64,000 bases of DNA, from contig NZ_CP023699.1 of NCBI RefSeq assembly GCF_008704495.1, forward strand, positions 124,001 through 188,000. Reading direction: 5' to 3'. The notes under the pieces were generated by a model. That model saw nothing but the letters and a program-made list of their open reading frames with translations, did no database searches and was not told the origin of the DNA. This DNA comes from Streptomyces kanamyceticus (GTDB lineage Bacteria > Actinomycetota > Actinomycetes > Streptomycetales > Streptomycetaceae). Positions within the stretch are counted from its first letter, which is position 1. Each line of letters opens with the position of its first letter. This document shows, piece by piece, positions 27,271 to 35,611 of the stretch. The position numbers were made by a program, and so were the translations under genes.

Positions 27271-27897
27271 ATGAACCACATCGACGCCGAGTCCAGCCCC
27301 GCGATCCTCCTCTTCGACATGTTCGGCGTCATCGCGCGCCACCAGTCACAGGACGGCAAGGACCGCCTCGCGGCGCTCGCGGACGTCCCCGAAACCGCCT
27401 TCTGGGACGCCTATTGGGGGCTGCGTCAGCCGTACGACCGCGGGGACGTGACAGGCCCCGCGTACTGGCGGCGGGTGGCCGACGCACTCGGCACGCACGT
27501 CGACGAGCGGCGGATCGCGCGCCTCGTCGAGGCCGACATCGCCAGTTGGAGCGCCGTCGACGAGACCATGGTCGCGCTGATCGAGGAACTCGCGGCGGCG
27601 GGCAGGCCGATCGCGCTCCTGTCCAACATCCCCGAGGAGCTGACCGCCCACTACGAAGAGCGGCATTCCTGGCTCAAGCGGTTCCAGGTGCGCGCCTTCT
27701 CCTGCCGCATCGGCCACGCCAAGCCCGAGCCGGGCGCCTATCTCTGGTGCCTGGAGGCCCTGGGTGCCGCTCCGGACGACGTCTTGTTCATCGACGACCG
27801 CGAGGAGAACATCCGGGCCGCCGAGGCGGTCGGTCTGCGCGGGCACCTCTTCACCTCCCCCGCGAAGCTGAGGGAAGCGCTCGGCCTCAGCGTGTGA
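27271..27897 (+). CDS. HAD-superfamily hydrolase (YihX-like)
   Basis: A 208-residue HAD phosphatase-like protein. Motif I reads LLFDMFGVI, motif II ALLSNIP, the lysine motif is CRIGHAKPEPGAY, and motif III is VLFIDDREENIRAAEAVG. Motif I lacks the second Asp of DxD, as in the FGGV/FGVI subgroup that includes the sugar phosphatase YihX. It is probably co-transcribed with the upstream DeoR gene. With the MFS gene across the promoter this looks like a small sugar-related module; the substrate is unknown. Confidence 0.85.
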   Translation: MNHIDAESSPAILLFDMFGVIARHQSQDGKDRLAALADVPETAFWDAYWGLRQPYDRGDVTGPAYWRRVADALGTHVDERRIARLVEADIASWSAVDETMVALIEELAAAGRPIALLSNIPEELTAHYEERHSWLKRFQVRAFSCRIGHAKPEPGAYLWCLEALGAAPDDVLFIDDREENIRAAEAVGLRGHLFTSPAKLREALGLSV

Positions 27898-27912
27898 TCG
27901 CACCTTCAGCGC

Positions 27913-27939
27913 GCGATCACGCCCTCAGCGCGTGATCGC
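27913..27939. terminator. 10-bp perfect hairpin between convergent genes
   Basis: The arms GCGATCACGC and GCGTGATCGC flank the loop CCTCAGC. The element lies just after the HAD stop (27897) and overlaps the TetR stop (27925-27927), so it probably terminates transcription from both sides. A third GTGATCGC copy at 27894 can form an alternative stem. Confidence 0.7.
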
Positions 27940-28533
27940 GCCGAGCAGGGCCTTCGCGCACAGGTCCCGCACCTGTTCCCGCGTCAGGTCCGGCTCCTCC
28001 AGCCACTCCAGGCAGACGGCCACCATGAAGGCGAGCCAGCCCCGTACGGCGAGGCGCAGCGTGGGCAAGTCCTGGGTGAGTTCCCCCGCGCCCGGGTCGG
28101 CGGCGAGGGCCGCGAGGATCTGCCGTTCCTGGGCGGCGAGACCCTCCCCGTAGACCTCGCGCACCAGCGGGTCGCCCGCCGCCTCGGCCCGGTGGAACGC
28201 CCGGAAGCCGTGCGCGTGGGTCTCCACATAGCCGAGGAACGCGTCGAGTCCGGTGGTGATCTGCTCGCGCACCGGCACCCCGTGGACGGCCGCCGTCAGG
28301 CGCAGCATCCGCTCGCTCTCGCGCTGGACGACGGCGGCGAAGAAGTCCCTTTTGGTCGGGAAGTAGTGGTACAGGAGGCCGCGTGAGACCCCGGCGATCT
28401 CCGCGACGCGCTCGATCCACACATCGTCGTACGGCTTCTGCGCGAACAGCCGCGACCCCACCGAAAGCAGCTGCTCACGGCGCTCCTCCGTGGTCAGTCT
28501 GCGACGTGTGCGCTGCTGCGGGTCCACGGCCAT
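27925..28533 (-). CDS. TetR-family transcriptional regulator
   Basis: A 202-residue repressor. The N-terminal HTH reads ERREQLLSVGSRLFAQKPYD followed by IERVAEIAGVSRGLLYHYFPTKRDF, the TetR signature. The C-terminal ligand domain is of the actinobacterial type (GYVETHAHGFRAFHRAEAAG). It is divergent from a CYP102-like P450 at 28642 with a 108-bp gap containing TTGACG and ATTCAAC/TTGAAT elements. TetR control of CYP102 P450s by fatty acids (Bm3R1/FatR in Bacillus) is established, so a similar lipid-responsive pair is plausible here. Confidence 0.9.
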   Translation of the reverse strand: MAVDPQQRTRRRLTTEERREQLLSVGSRLFAQKPYDDVWIERVAEIAGVSRGLLYHYFPTKRDFFAAVVQRESERMLRLTAAVHGVPVREQITTGLDAFLGYVETHAHGFRAFHRAEAAGDPLVREVYGEGLAAQERQILAALAADPGAGELTQDLPTLRLAVRGWLAFMVAVCLEWLEEPDLTREQVRDLCAKALLGAITR

Positions 28534-28641
28534 GCAGGCACCTTACTTGACGCGAATTCAACAACGGCACCAGACTGGAACCTCCTATTGAATCCACGTA
28601 CAACAGGCCCAAGGGGCCCGTCGGACAAGGGAGATGGGCAC

Positions 28642-30132
28642 ATGGCGCAGACGACGCGGCCCGCGACGGGGAACACGAACACCACCGGCCCCACCGGGCT
28701 CGCGAAGGGTTTCCGCAGCGCGGAGCAGGGCTGGCCCGAGCTGCACCGGATCCCGCATCCGCCGCGCCGCGTCCCGCTGCTCGGCGACGTGCTCGGCGTC
28801 AACGTCCGCACCCCGCTGCAGGATTCGATGCGGATGGCCGACCGGCTCGGGCCGATCTTCCGGCGGAAGGCCTTCGGCAAGGAGTTCGTCTTCGTGTCGG
28901 GGGCCGACCTCGCCGCCGACCTCGCGGACGAGTCACGGTTCGCCAAGCACGTGGGCCTCGGCGTCGCCAACCTCCGCCCCGTGGCGGGCGACGGGCTCTT
29001 CACCGCGTACAACCACGAGCCCAACTGGCAGCTCGCGCACGACATCCTCGCCCCCGGGTTCAGCCGGGACGCGATGGCGGGCTACCACCCGCTGATGCTG
29101 GACGTCGCACGGCAGCTGACCGCCCGGTGGGACGAGCGGGAGGCGGCGGGCGACGCGGTGGACGTGCCCGGCGACATGACGAAGCTGACCCTGGAGACCA
29201 TCGCCCGCACCGGCTTCGGCCACGACTTCGGCTCCTTCGAACGGGCCGCGCCGCACCCCTTCGTGACGGCCATGGTCGGCACGCTCTCCTTCGCCCAGCG
29301 CCGCAACGTGGTGCCGCCGCTGCTCGGCCCGCTGCTGCTGCGCGGCGCCGACCGGCGCAACGACGCCGACATGGCCTACCTCAACCGCACCGTCGACGAG
29401 GTGGTCGCGGCCCGCCGCGCCGCCGGTGGCTCCGGCGGCGGCCAGGGCGATCTGCTCGACCGGATGCTGGAGGTCGCCCACCCCGACACCGGGGAGCGGC
29501 TCTCCGCCGAGAACATCCGCCGCCAGGTCATCACCTTCCTGGTCGCGGGGCACGAGACGACGTCCGGCGCGCTGTCGTTCGCGCTGCACTACTTGTCGCT
29601 CCACCCCGATGTGCTCGCCCGCGCGCGTGCCGAGGTCGACGAGGTCTGGGGAGCCGACGGCGAGCCCGCCTACGAGCAGGTGGCCAAGCTCCGCTATCTA
29701 CGCCGGGTGCTCGACGAATCGCTGCGACTGTGGCCGACCGCGCCGGGCTTCGCGCGCGAGGCCCGCGAGGACACCACGCTCGGCGGCGTCCATCCGATGC
29801 GCAGGGGCGCCTGGGCGCTGGTCCTCGCGACGATGCTGCACCGCGACCCGGCGGCCTGGGGCGAGAACGCGGCGGAGTTCGATCCCGACCGGTTCGCGCC
29901 ATCGGCGGTACGCGCGAGGCCCGCGCACGTCTTCAAACCGTTCGGCACCGGAGCGCGTGCCTGCATCGGCCGTCAGTTCGCGCTCCACGAGGCCACGTTG
30001 GTCCTCGGACTGCTGTTGCGCCGCTACGACCTGCACGCCGATCCCGGCTACCGGCTGCGGATCGCCGAGCGCCTGACCCTCATGCCGGACGGCCTCACGC
30101 TGCGGCTCGGCCGCCGCGCCGGGGCCGCGTAG
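28642..30132 (+). CDS. Cytochrome P450, CYP102-like heme domain without fused reductase
   Basis: A 496-residue P450 whose sequence resembles the heme domain of P450 BM3: IPHPPRRVPLLGDVLGVN at the N-terminus, GDGLFTAYNHEPNWQLAHDI, I-helix FLVAGHETTSG, ExxR in DESLRLWPTAP, and heme loop FKPFGTGARACIGRQFAL with Cys441. BM3 continues into a flavin reductase; here the ORF ends after the heme domain, so a separate redox partner is needed. A fatty-acid or related hydroxylase role is inferred. ATG 28642 is preferred over 28588 because GGGAG lies upstream and the leader residues are not family-like. The 30219 and 30515 genes follow in the same direction. Confidence 0.92.
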   Translation: MAQTTRPATGNTNTTGPTGLAKGFRSAEQGWPELHRIPHPPRRVPLLGDVLGVNVRTPLQDSMRMADRLGPIFRRKAFGKEFVFVSGADLAADLADESRFAKHVGLGVANLRPVAGDGLFTAYNHEPNWQLAHDILAPGFSRDAMAGYHPLMLDVARQLTARWDEREAAGDAVDVPGDMTKLTLETIARTGFGHDFGSFERAAPHPFVTAMVGTLSFAQRRNVVPPLLGPLLLRGADRRNDADMAYLNRTVDEVVAARRAAGGSGGGQGDLLDRMLEVAHPDTGERLSAENIRRQVITFLVAGHETTSGALSFALHYLSLHPDVLARARAEVDEVWGADGEPAYEQVAKLRYLRRVLDESLRLWPTAPGFAREAREDTTLGGVHPMRRGAWALVLATMLHRDPAAWGENAAEFDPDRFAPSAVRARPAHVFKPFGTGARACIGRQFALHEATLVLGLLLRRYDLHADPGYRLRIAERLTLMPDGLTLRLGRRAGAA

Positions 30133-30218
30133 GGGCCATTGTCAGACCCGTGCGCCACAGTGGAGGTGGCATCGGTGCGATGCCGTCCGTGCCATCCAGC
30201 GCAGAGGAGTCACTCGAC

Positions 30219-30518
30219 ATGACCGGCACGCCGTCCGAGGAACTGCTCGCCGCCCAGGCCTGCTTGCGGCTGCTGCACACCGCGCGCGCCGCGCTCGCCG
30301 ACCCCGACGCGGTCTCCGTCGCGGCGGCGGCCTCGCTGCTCGCGGGGCCGATCGCGGAGGCCGACGAGGCGCTGCGCCGCGCGGGCCTCGCGGGCAACGA
30401 GGCGGCGCTCATCGACCGGATCTACGATCTGGCGCCGCTCCCGCGGACGGTGGCCGGGCCGCGCGCCGAGGCCGCCCCCGCACCCCGTTCCCGCACGCAC
30501 GAGGGGAGCCCGTCATGA
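30219..30518 (+). CDS. Hypothetical small protein
   Basis: A 99-residue acidic, Ala/Leu-rich, probably helical protein (EELLAAQACLRLLHTARAAL, EADEALRRAGLAGNEAALID) with a basic, Pro-rich C-terminus. I do not recognise a family. ATG 30219 has GAGGAG about 9 bases upstream. The stop overlaps the next start as ATGA, so it is translationally coupled to the glutathione-transferase-like gene, and it lies 86 bases after the P450. It may be an accessory factor for either enzyme; no function can be assigned. Confidence 0.6.
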   Translation: MTGTPSEELLAAQACLRLLHTARAALADPDAVSVAAAASLLAGPIAEADEALRRAGLAGNEAALIDRIYDLAPLPRTVAGPRAEAAPAPRSRTHEGSPS

Positions 30519-31543
30519 GCGCGCAAGACAGGACACCGGAGGGCAACGACTCGTACGGCCACAAGGAGTTCAAGCGCTCCAAGAGCCACTTCGCGGACCG
30601 AGTCACCGCCGACGGGCGGGACGGCTGGCCGGTCGAGGCGGGCCGCTACCGCCTCGTGGTGAGCCGCGCCTGCCCCTGGGCGGGCCGGGCGATGATCGCG
30701 CGGCGTCTGCTCGGTCTGGAGAGCGCCCTCTCGCTCGCGGTCACCGACCCCGTCCAGGACGACCGGAGCTGGCGGTTCACGCTGGATCCCGACGACCGCG
30801 ACCCCGTCCTCGGCATCCGCTTCCTGAGCGAGGCGTACGAGGCGCGTGAGACCGGCTATCCGGGCGGCGTCAGCGTGCCCGCGATCGTGGACGTGCCGAG
30901 CGGCAAGCTGGTCACCAACGACTTCCAGCAGATCACCCTCGACCTCGCCACCGAGTGGACGGCTCTGCACCGGGCGGGTGCGCCCGAGCTGTATCCGGAG
31001 CCGCTGCGCGACGAGATCGACACGGTCATGGAGGGCATCTACCGCGAGGTGAACAACGGCGTGTACCGCGCCGGTTTCGCACCGGAGCAGAGCGTGTACG
31101 AGACGGCCTGCGCCGAGCTGTTCCGCCGTCTGGAGCTCACGTCGGAGCGCCTCGCGGGCCGCCGCTATCTCGTCGGGGACGCGATCACCGAGGCGGACAT
31201 CCGGCTGTTCTGCACCCTGGTGCGGTTCGACGCCGTCTACCACGGCCACTTCAAGTGCAATCGCTGGAAGCTGACCGAGGACCCGGTCCTGTGGGCGTAC
31301 GCCAGGGACCTCTTCCAGACCCCCGGCTTCGGCGACACCATCGACTTCGACCACATCAAGCGGCACTACTACCAGGTGCACACGGGCGTCAATCCGACCA
31401 GGATCGTGCCGCTCGGCCCCGATCTGGCGGGCTGGCTGACGCCGCATCACCGGGAGGAGCTCGGCGGGCGGCCGTTCGGCGAGGGGACGCCGCCGGGTCC
31501 GGTGCCGGAGGACGAGGAGGTGCCTGCCGCCGGACGGCCCTGA
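30515..31543 (+). CDS. Xi-class glutathione transferase / S-glutathionyl-hydroquinone reductase-like (ECM4/YqjG family)
   Basis: A 342-residue protein with the Xi-class signature: thioredoxin-fold segment RYRLVVSRACPWAGRAMIAR with catalytic Cys in CPWA, GYPGGVSVPAIVDVPSGKLV, EVNNGVYRAGFAPEQSVYE, and a C-terminal NPTRIVPLGPD. The family removes glutathione from glutathionylated hydroquinones. Actinomycetes use mycothiol as their main thiol, so the native substrate may be a mycothiol adduct (inference). ATGA overlap with 30219-30518 indicates coupling. Together with the P450 this could be an oxidise-then-reduce detoxification module. Confidence 0.9.
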   Translation: MSAQDRTPEGNDSYGHKEFKRSKSHFADRVTADGRDGWPVEAGRYRLVVSRACPWAGRAMIARRLLGLESALSLAVTDPVQDDRSWRFTLDPDDRDPVLGIRFLSEAYEARETGYPGGVSVPAIVDVPSGKLVTNDFQQITLDLATEWTALHRAGAPELYPEPLRDEIDTVMEGIYREVNNGVYRAGFAPEQSVYETACAELFRRLELTSERLAGRRYLVGDAITEADIRLFCTLVRFDAVYHGHFKCNRWKLTEDPVLWAYARDLFQTPGFGDTIDFDHIKRHYYQVHTGVNPTRIVPLGPDLAGWLTPHHREELGGRPFGEGTPPGPVPEDEEVPAAGRP

Positions 31544-31596
31544 TCGTCGCGCCCTGGCCCTTCCCGTGCCCCGCGCCCTCCGCCGCCTCGCCCTCG

Positions 31597-32169
31597 TCAG
31601 CGGAGTACGTCGAAGACGTTCTTCTGCAGGCCGTTGGCGTACGCCTCGTGCTCGACGAGCTTCAGCTTCTGGGTGTCCTTGTCCGTGGCGCTGAAGAGCC
31701 GCTTGCCCGCACCGAGCAGCAGCGGGAAGACGAGCAGGTGGTACCGGTCGATCAGGCCGGCGTCCGAGAGGGCCTGGTTCAGGGAGGCGCTGCCGTGCAC
31801 GATGATCGGGCCGCCCTCGGTCTCCTTCAGCGCGGCGACCTCGTCGAGCGAGCGCAGGATCGTGGTCTCGCCCCAGTTCGACACGAGGTCGCCCTCGCCG
31901 AGGGTGGTGGAGACGACGTACTTCGGCATGACTTTGTAGTCGGCGAAGTCCGCCATGTCGGGCCACACGGGACTGAACGCCTCGTAGCTGGTGCGACCCA
32001 TCATCATCGCCGTGGCTTCCTGCTGCTCACGTCCCTTGATCTCGAACGCCTCGGGGAGGAACTCCATGTCCTTGAAGGTCCATCCGGAGTTCCGGTATCC
32101 GGGCTCGCCGCCCGGGGCCTCCACGACACCGTCGAGCGAGACGAAAGCGGTACTGATCAGAGTGCGCAT
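31597..32169 (-). CDS. Dihydrofolate-reductase-fold protein (RibD C-terminal-like)
   Basis: A 190-residue protein beginning MRTLISTAFVSLDGVVEAPG, with ATAMMMGRTSYEAFSPVWP, GGPIIVHGSASLNQALSDAG and LIDRYHLLVFPLLLGAGKRL. These are the hallmarks of the widespread actinobacterial 'dihydrofolate reductase family' proteins related to the RibD reductase domain. They bind NADPH; substrates are mostly unknown, and the family should not be equated with FolA. It is convergent with the glutathione-transferase-like gene and not obviously linked to neighbours. Confidence 0.9.
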   Translation of the reverse strand: MRTLISTAFVSLDGVVEAPGGEPGYRNSGWTFKDMEFLPEAFEIKGREQQEATAMMMGRTSYEAFSPVWPDMADFADYKVMPKYVVSTTLGEGDLVSNWGETTILRSLDEVAALKETEGGPIIVHGSASLNQALSDAGLIDRYHLLVFPLLLGAGKRLFSATDKDTQKLKLVEHEAYANGLQKNVFDVLR

Positions 32170-32314
32170 CTAAGTTCCTCGGTATCTCGTGTCCGAATCT
32201 CACCAGATTCGATCGACGCGCGATTGGACCACATGTTCGACTTGCGCGCATCAACCAGCACTATGACCGCGGGTCACGCGGAAACTCATCGGTACGACAC
32301 GACACCGGACAGGG

Positions 32315-32560
32315 CTAGACGGCGCTGGACAGGTCCCAGGTGAACTTGTCGCCGCCCACCCAGCGCACCGCGTCCGGGTCGTCCAGATCGTGCACCGTGA
32401 TGCCCGCCATGACGGCCGCGTCGAGGACGTCCGTGACGGTCTTGGCCTTGCCGACCACCTCCCCATCGATCTCCACGATGCGGAACGGCGGGCTGCCGGG
32501 CTGCACGCCGAGCACCGTGATCCGGGGGTTCGCCATGTACAGGTACGCGCTTTCGGTCAT
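32315..32560 (-). CDS. Conserved small hypothetical protein
   Basis: An 81-residue protein, MTESAYLYMANPRITVLGVQ to RWVGGDKFTWDLSSAV. It shows a compact alternating pattern (FRIVEIDGEVVGKAKTVTDV, DAAVMAGITVHDLDDPD) consistent with a small alpha/beta domain. I do not recognise the family. It has its own short intergenic region of 56 bases from the glycosyltransferase stop and may be the last gene of that transcript. Codon usage is normal, and the frame has a clear ATG. Confidence 0.65.
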   Translation of the reverse strand: MTESAYLYMANPRITVLGVQPGSPPFRIVEIDGEVVGKAKTVTDVLDAAVMAGITVHDLDDPDAVRWVGGDKFTWDLSSAV

Positions 32561-32616
32561 GTCCTGAACTCTTCCACGGCGGCCGGGGAAACCGCCTAGC
32601 CAGTCGGCCGCTCGGG

Positions 32617-33843
32617 CTACTCGGACCCGACGATCCGCTCGACCTCCTTGAGTACCTGGCCCGCCCCGTCCTCCGCGGCCATCGCACGGGCGAGGCGGGC
32701 CGCGGCGCTGGCGTGGCCGGGCTCGCGGACCGCGCGGCCGAGCGCGTCCGCGAGGCGTGGCGCGGTCAGCTCCTTGAAGGGGACGGGTGCGGTCGCCGCC
32801 CCCAGGGCCGCGAGCCGTGCGGCCCAGAACGGCTGGTCGGCCATGACCGGCACCGGCACGGCGGGGACTCCCGCGCGCAGTGCCGCCGCCGTGGTGCCCG
32901 CGCCCGCGTGGTGCACGACGGCCGCGACCCAGGGGAAGAGCCTGGCGTGCGGCACCTCGCCGACGGTGACGATGTCGTCCCCGGAGGCGGCGAGCTCCGC
33001 GCGGCCTGACTGGAGCACTCCGCGCAGTCCGGCCGCGCGCAGCGCCGTCACCGCGATCTCGCTCAGCCGCTCGCCCTCGCCTGCGGCCATGCTGCCGAAG
33101 CCGATGAAGACCGGCGGCGGCCCGGCCCGCAGGAACGCGTCGAGTTCCGGTGGCAGGGGGCGCTCCTGGTCGTCGTGCGGCCACCAGTTGCCGACGACGT
33201 CGAGGCCAGGACGCCAGTCGGCGGGCCGGGGCACCACGGCCGCGCTGAAGCCGTGCAGGACCTGACGCCCTTCCCGCTCCTGCCGGGCCCTGACCTCGCC
33301 CGGCTTGACGCCGGGCAGCGCGAGGCGGGCACGCAGGTCGCGTACGGCGTCGGCGTACACGCGGTCGACCATGCGCAGGGAGAAGCGGCCGAGCGCACGG
33401 TTCGCGAAACCACCGAGCGACCGCGTGCCGCCGACGACGGGCGGGAAGTCCCGCGTGGGGTGGGTCGGCTGGAGATACGTTCCGATGGCCGGTACGTCCA
33501 TGGCCTCGGCCAGCTGCCAGCCGAGCGGCGCCGTGGTGGTGGAGAGAAGCAGGAGGTCGGCGCCCCGGTCCGCGGCGTCGGCGAGGCCGTCGCCCAGCTT
33601 CCGCACGAAGGCGCGGGCGGTCCGCATGAGTTCCCCGCTGCCCTGCCCGGCCGCCGGGCCCCGGCGGTCAGGCCCCGCGGGCAGCGGCCGGAAGTCCAGG
33701 CCCGCCGCGGTGACGAGCGGAGCGAAGGAGTCGTGCGTGGCGAGCGCGACGTCGTGACCGGCCTCGCGCAGCCGGGCGCCGAGGCCGGTGTAGGGCGCGA
33801 CGTCCCCGTACGAACCGGCGGCGGCGATCAGGATCCTGGTCAT
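32617..33843 (-). CDS. Glycosyltransferase, GT1/GT28 (UDP-glucuronosyl/erythromycin-type)
   Basis: A 408-residue GT-B enzyme. The N-terminal acceptor domain starts MTRILIAAAGSYGDVAPYTG. The C-terminal donor domain has PPPVFIGFGSMAAGEGERLS, a sugar-nucleotide motif with AAVVHHAGAGTTAAALRAGV and PVPVMADQPFWAARLAALGA. It glycosylates a lipid, macrolide or other small molecule; the acceptor is not evident. The ATG overlaps the MerR stop as ATGA, so it is translationally coupled to two upstream regulators. Possible roles include antibiotic inactivation or resistance under MerR/TipA control. Confidence 0.92.
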   Translation of the reverse strand: MTRILIAAAGSYGDVAPYTGLGARLREAGHDVALATHDSFAPLVTAAGLDFRPLPAGPDRRGPAAGQGSGELMRTARAFVRKLGDGLADAADRGADLLLLSTTTAPLGWQLAEAMDVPAIGTYLQPTHPTRDFPPVVGGTRSLGGFANRALGRFSLRMVDRVYADAVRDLRARLALPGVKPGEVRARQEREGRQVLHGFSAAVVPRPADWRPGLDVVGNWWPHDDQERPLPPELDAFLRAGPPPVFIGFGSMAAGEGERLSEIAVTALRAAGLRGVLQSGRAELAASGDDIVTVGEVPHARLFPWVAAVVHHAGAGTTAAALRAGVPAVPVPVMADQPFWAARLAALGAATAPVPFKELTAPRLADALGRAVREPGHASAAARLARAMAAEDGAGQVLKEVERIVGSE

Positions 33844-34700
33844 CGGCTTCCCCGTATCCCTCTCTCCTCACGACTCTCACCCTCAGGTTTAGGGTGAGAG
33901 TCACCCTCTTCCTCTCGCTGACCGTGAGAGTCCCGAGGGGCCCGCGCATTGGCCCGTACCGCCGTACGCAGATAGTCCGCGAGCCCCGGCCGCTGCTGCG
34001 ACGGTGGGACGACCAGCGCGAAGGCGCGCGGGTCCGCGACGAAGTCGTCGGCGATGCGCAGGTGCATGTCGGGCGGGCAGTCGGTGAACCAGCGGGCGAT
34101 GTGCAGGCGGTGCGCCTCGGCCAGCTCCCGCGCCCGCTCCCCCTCGGCGACCTCACCGGCGTCGAAGGCCGCGAGCAACTCGTCCCGCCACTGGGCGGCC
34201 TCGCCCATGAGCCGCGCCCAGTCCTCCTTGGAGTGTTCGGCGGCGCTCCGCATCGCGGCCCGGTGCCCCGCGCTGTCCTGCCATTTCAGCTCGGCCTCGG
34301 TGGCGTAGCTCAGATCGAAGGTGATCTCCCCGAAGACCTCGGACCGCTCCTGAGGGCCGAGCCGCACCCCGGTCCGCTGGACTTCGATGGCCCGATCGGC
34401 GACCTCCACCAGGCGCTCGAGCTCGCCGATCTGCTCGCGCAGCGCGCTGCGCCTGGCCCTCAGCCGGTCGAGGGCACCGGCACCCGGGTCGGCCAGGATC
34501 TCGGCGGTCTCCTCGAGCGTGAAGCCGAGTTCGCGGTAGAAGAGGAGTTGCTGGAGCCGGGCCAGATCGGCATCGGTGTACAGGCGGTAGCCGCCGGTGC
34601 TGCGCTCGCTGGGAGTGAGCAGCCCGGTGCGGTCGTAGTGGTGCAGGGCACGGACGGTGACACCCGCGAACCCGGCGACCTGACCGACGGTGTAACTCAT
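33840..34700 (-). CDS. MerR-family regulator with TipAS-like antibiotic-binding domain
   Basis: A 286-residue protein. The MerR DNA-binding domain reads MSYTVGQVAGFAGVTVRALH then YDRTGLLTPSERSTGGYRLY. A dimerisation coiled coil (LRARRSALREQIGELERLVE) precedes a TipAS-like domain (AEAHRLHIARWFTDCPPDMH, ADDFVADPRAFALV, PGLADYLRTAVRANA). TipA proteins bind thiopeptide-type antibiotics and activate transcription. The family usually ends near ADYLRTAVRANA; here about 30 extra charged residues follow, encoded over a palindrome (33872-33902). ATGA overlaps join it to the AraC gene upstream and the glycosyltransferase downstream. Confidence 0.9.
   Translation of the reverse strand: MSYTVGQVAGFAGVTVRALHHYDRTGLLTPSERSTGGYRLYTDADLARLQQLLFYRELGFTLEETAEILADPGAGALDRLRARRSALREQIGELERLVEVADRAIEVQRTGVRLGPQERSEVFGEITFDLSYATEAELKWQDSAGHRAAMRSAAEHSKEDWARLMGEAAQWRDELLAAFDAGEVAEGERARELAEAHRLHIARWFTDCPPDMHLRIADDFVADPRAFALVVPPSQQRPGLADYLRTAVRANARAPRDSHGQREEEGDSHPKPEGESREERGIRGSR
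33872..33902. repeat. 12-bp perfect inverted repeat in the 3' end of merR, upstream of the glycosyltransferase
   Basis: The arms GACTCTCACCCT and AGGGTGAGAGTC flank the loop CAGGTTT; a partial copy, GTGAGAGTC, lies at 33923. The size and symmetry fit a MerR-type operator, placed 29 bases before the glycosyltransferase start. Attenuating hairpin is the alternative. It is translated as the odd charged tail of the MerR protein. Confidence 0.6.
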
Positions 34701-35608
34701 GGACCTCGCCTTTCGTCGACGTACAGCGTGAAGCCTGACGCGACGTGAGGGTCAAGTCGGCCGCTCCGCAGCGAGCCCGGGGTGCGCCCGACGAACCGCC
34801 GCGCGGCACGGGTGAGATGCGCCTGGTCGGCGAAGCCCGCCGCGGCCGCGGCGTCGGCGATGCCCCGGGAACCGCCCCCGGCCACGAGCGGACCGACAGC
34901 GCCACGCAGCCGCCGCCACTGGCGCAGGGTGCTGAGGGGGACGCCGACCTGCGCCGCCACCAAGGCACGCAGCCGGGCCGCGGAGAGCCCCAGGTCCGCG
35001 GCGACCACGTCGATGCGGGTGGCCTCCGCGGTCGCTGCCCGTACGGCAAGCGGAATGCGCGGATCGACAGCCCTGGGCGCCCCCATGAGAGCGGTCGACT
35101 CGGCCCGCAACGCCTCCGCGTCCAGACCCGCACCGTCCCGCGCCGCGTCGAGCAGGCGCCGGACCGTCGGCCCGTCCAGCCAGGTCGGCGCCCCGGTGTC
35201 GCCCCGCAGGGACCAGGGTTCGAGGAAGGCGGCGACGAACCCCGCCGAGGTGGCACAGGCGTGCGCGTACTGGGGCGGGACGAGGACGCCTGCCCCGGCC
35301 GACGTTCCCAGGAGGGCGTGGCCTTCGACGGGGAGCACGAGCTTCCAGGCGGGGTGGCGGTGCGGGGAGACCGCGTACGCTCCGTGCTCGGCGAAGAGGG
35401 TGATGTCGTCGAGAGCGACGAACGAGGCGCCCTCGCGGGACGAGGACGCCTCCTTGGACGACAACCCTGCGGACGAAAACCCTGCGGACGAAGCGACCTC
35501 GTACGCGGAGACCTCGTACGCGGAGACCGCGGACGCGGAGCTCTCGGCCGCTCCCCCAGGACGAGCGTTCTGTTCAATACGCGTCCCGGAGCGCCGCCCG
35601 ATGATCAC
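34697..35608 (-). CDS. AraC-family transcriptional regulator
   Basis: A cupin-like sensor region (DDITLFAEHGAYAVSPHRHP, KLVLPVEGHALLG) is followed by a C-terminal AraC double HTH (RIDVVAADLGLSAARLRALV, GIADAAAAAGFADQAHLTRA, FVGRTPGSLRSG). With the GTG at 35608 the protein has 303 residues and begins with a low-complexity tail containing SAYEVSAYEV. The true start could lie inside that tail. The stop overlaps the MerR ATG (ATGA). GTG 35608 would sit only 3 bases from the divergent DoxX-like ATG at 35612, so the start choice matters for promoter placement. Confidence 0.82.
   Translation of the reverse strand: MIIGRRSGTRIEQNARPGGAAESSASAVSAYEVSAYEVASSAGFSSAGLSSKEASSSREGASFVALDDITLFAEHGAYAVSPHRHPAWKLVLPVEGHALLGTSAGAGVLVPPQYAHACATSAGFVAAFLEPWSLRGDTGAPTWLDGPTVRRLLDAARDGAGLDAEALRAESTALMGAPRAVDPRIPLAVRAATAEATRIDVVAADLGLSAARLRALVAAQVGVPLSTLRQWRRLRGAVGPLVAGGGSRGIADAAAAAGFADQAHLTRAARRFVGRTPGSLRSGRLDPHVASGFTLYVDERRGP
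35463..35524. repeat. Two pairs of 15-bp direct repeats in the AraC N-terminal tail
   Basis: GACCTCGTACGCGGA occurs at 35495 and 35510, and AACCCTGCGGACGA at 35463 and 35478, each with a 15-bp period. In the AraC frame they encode SAYEV-SAYEV and related SSAG units. The in-frame period shows that expansion kept the reading frame, or that the region is not under strong constraint. Confidence 0.75.
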
Positions 35609-35611
35609 CCC

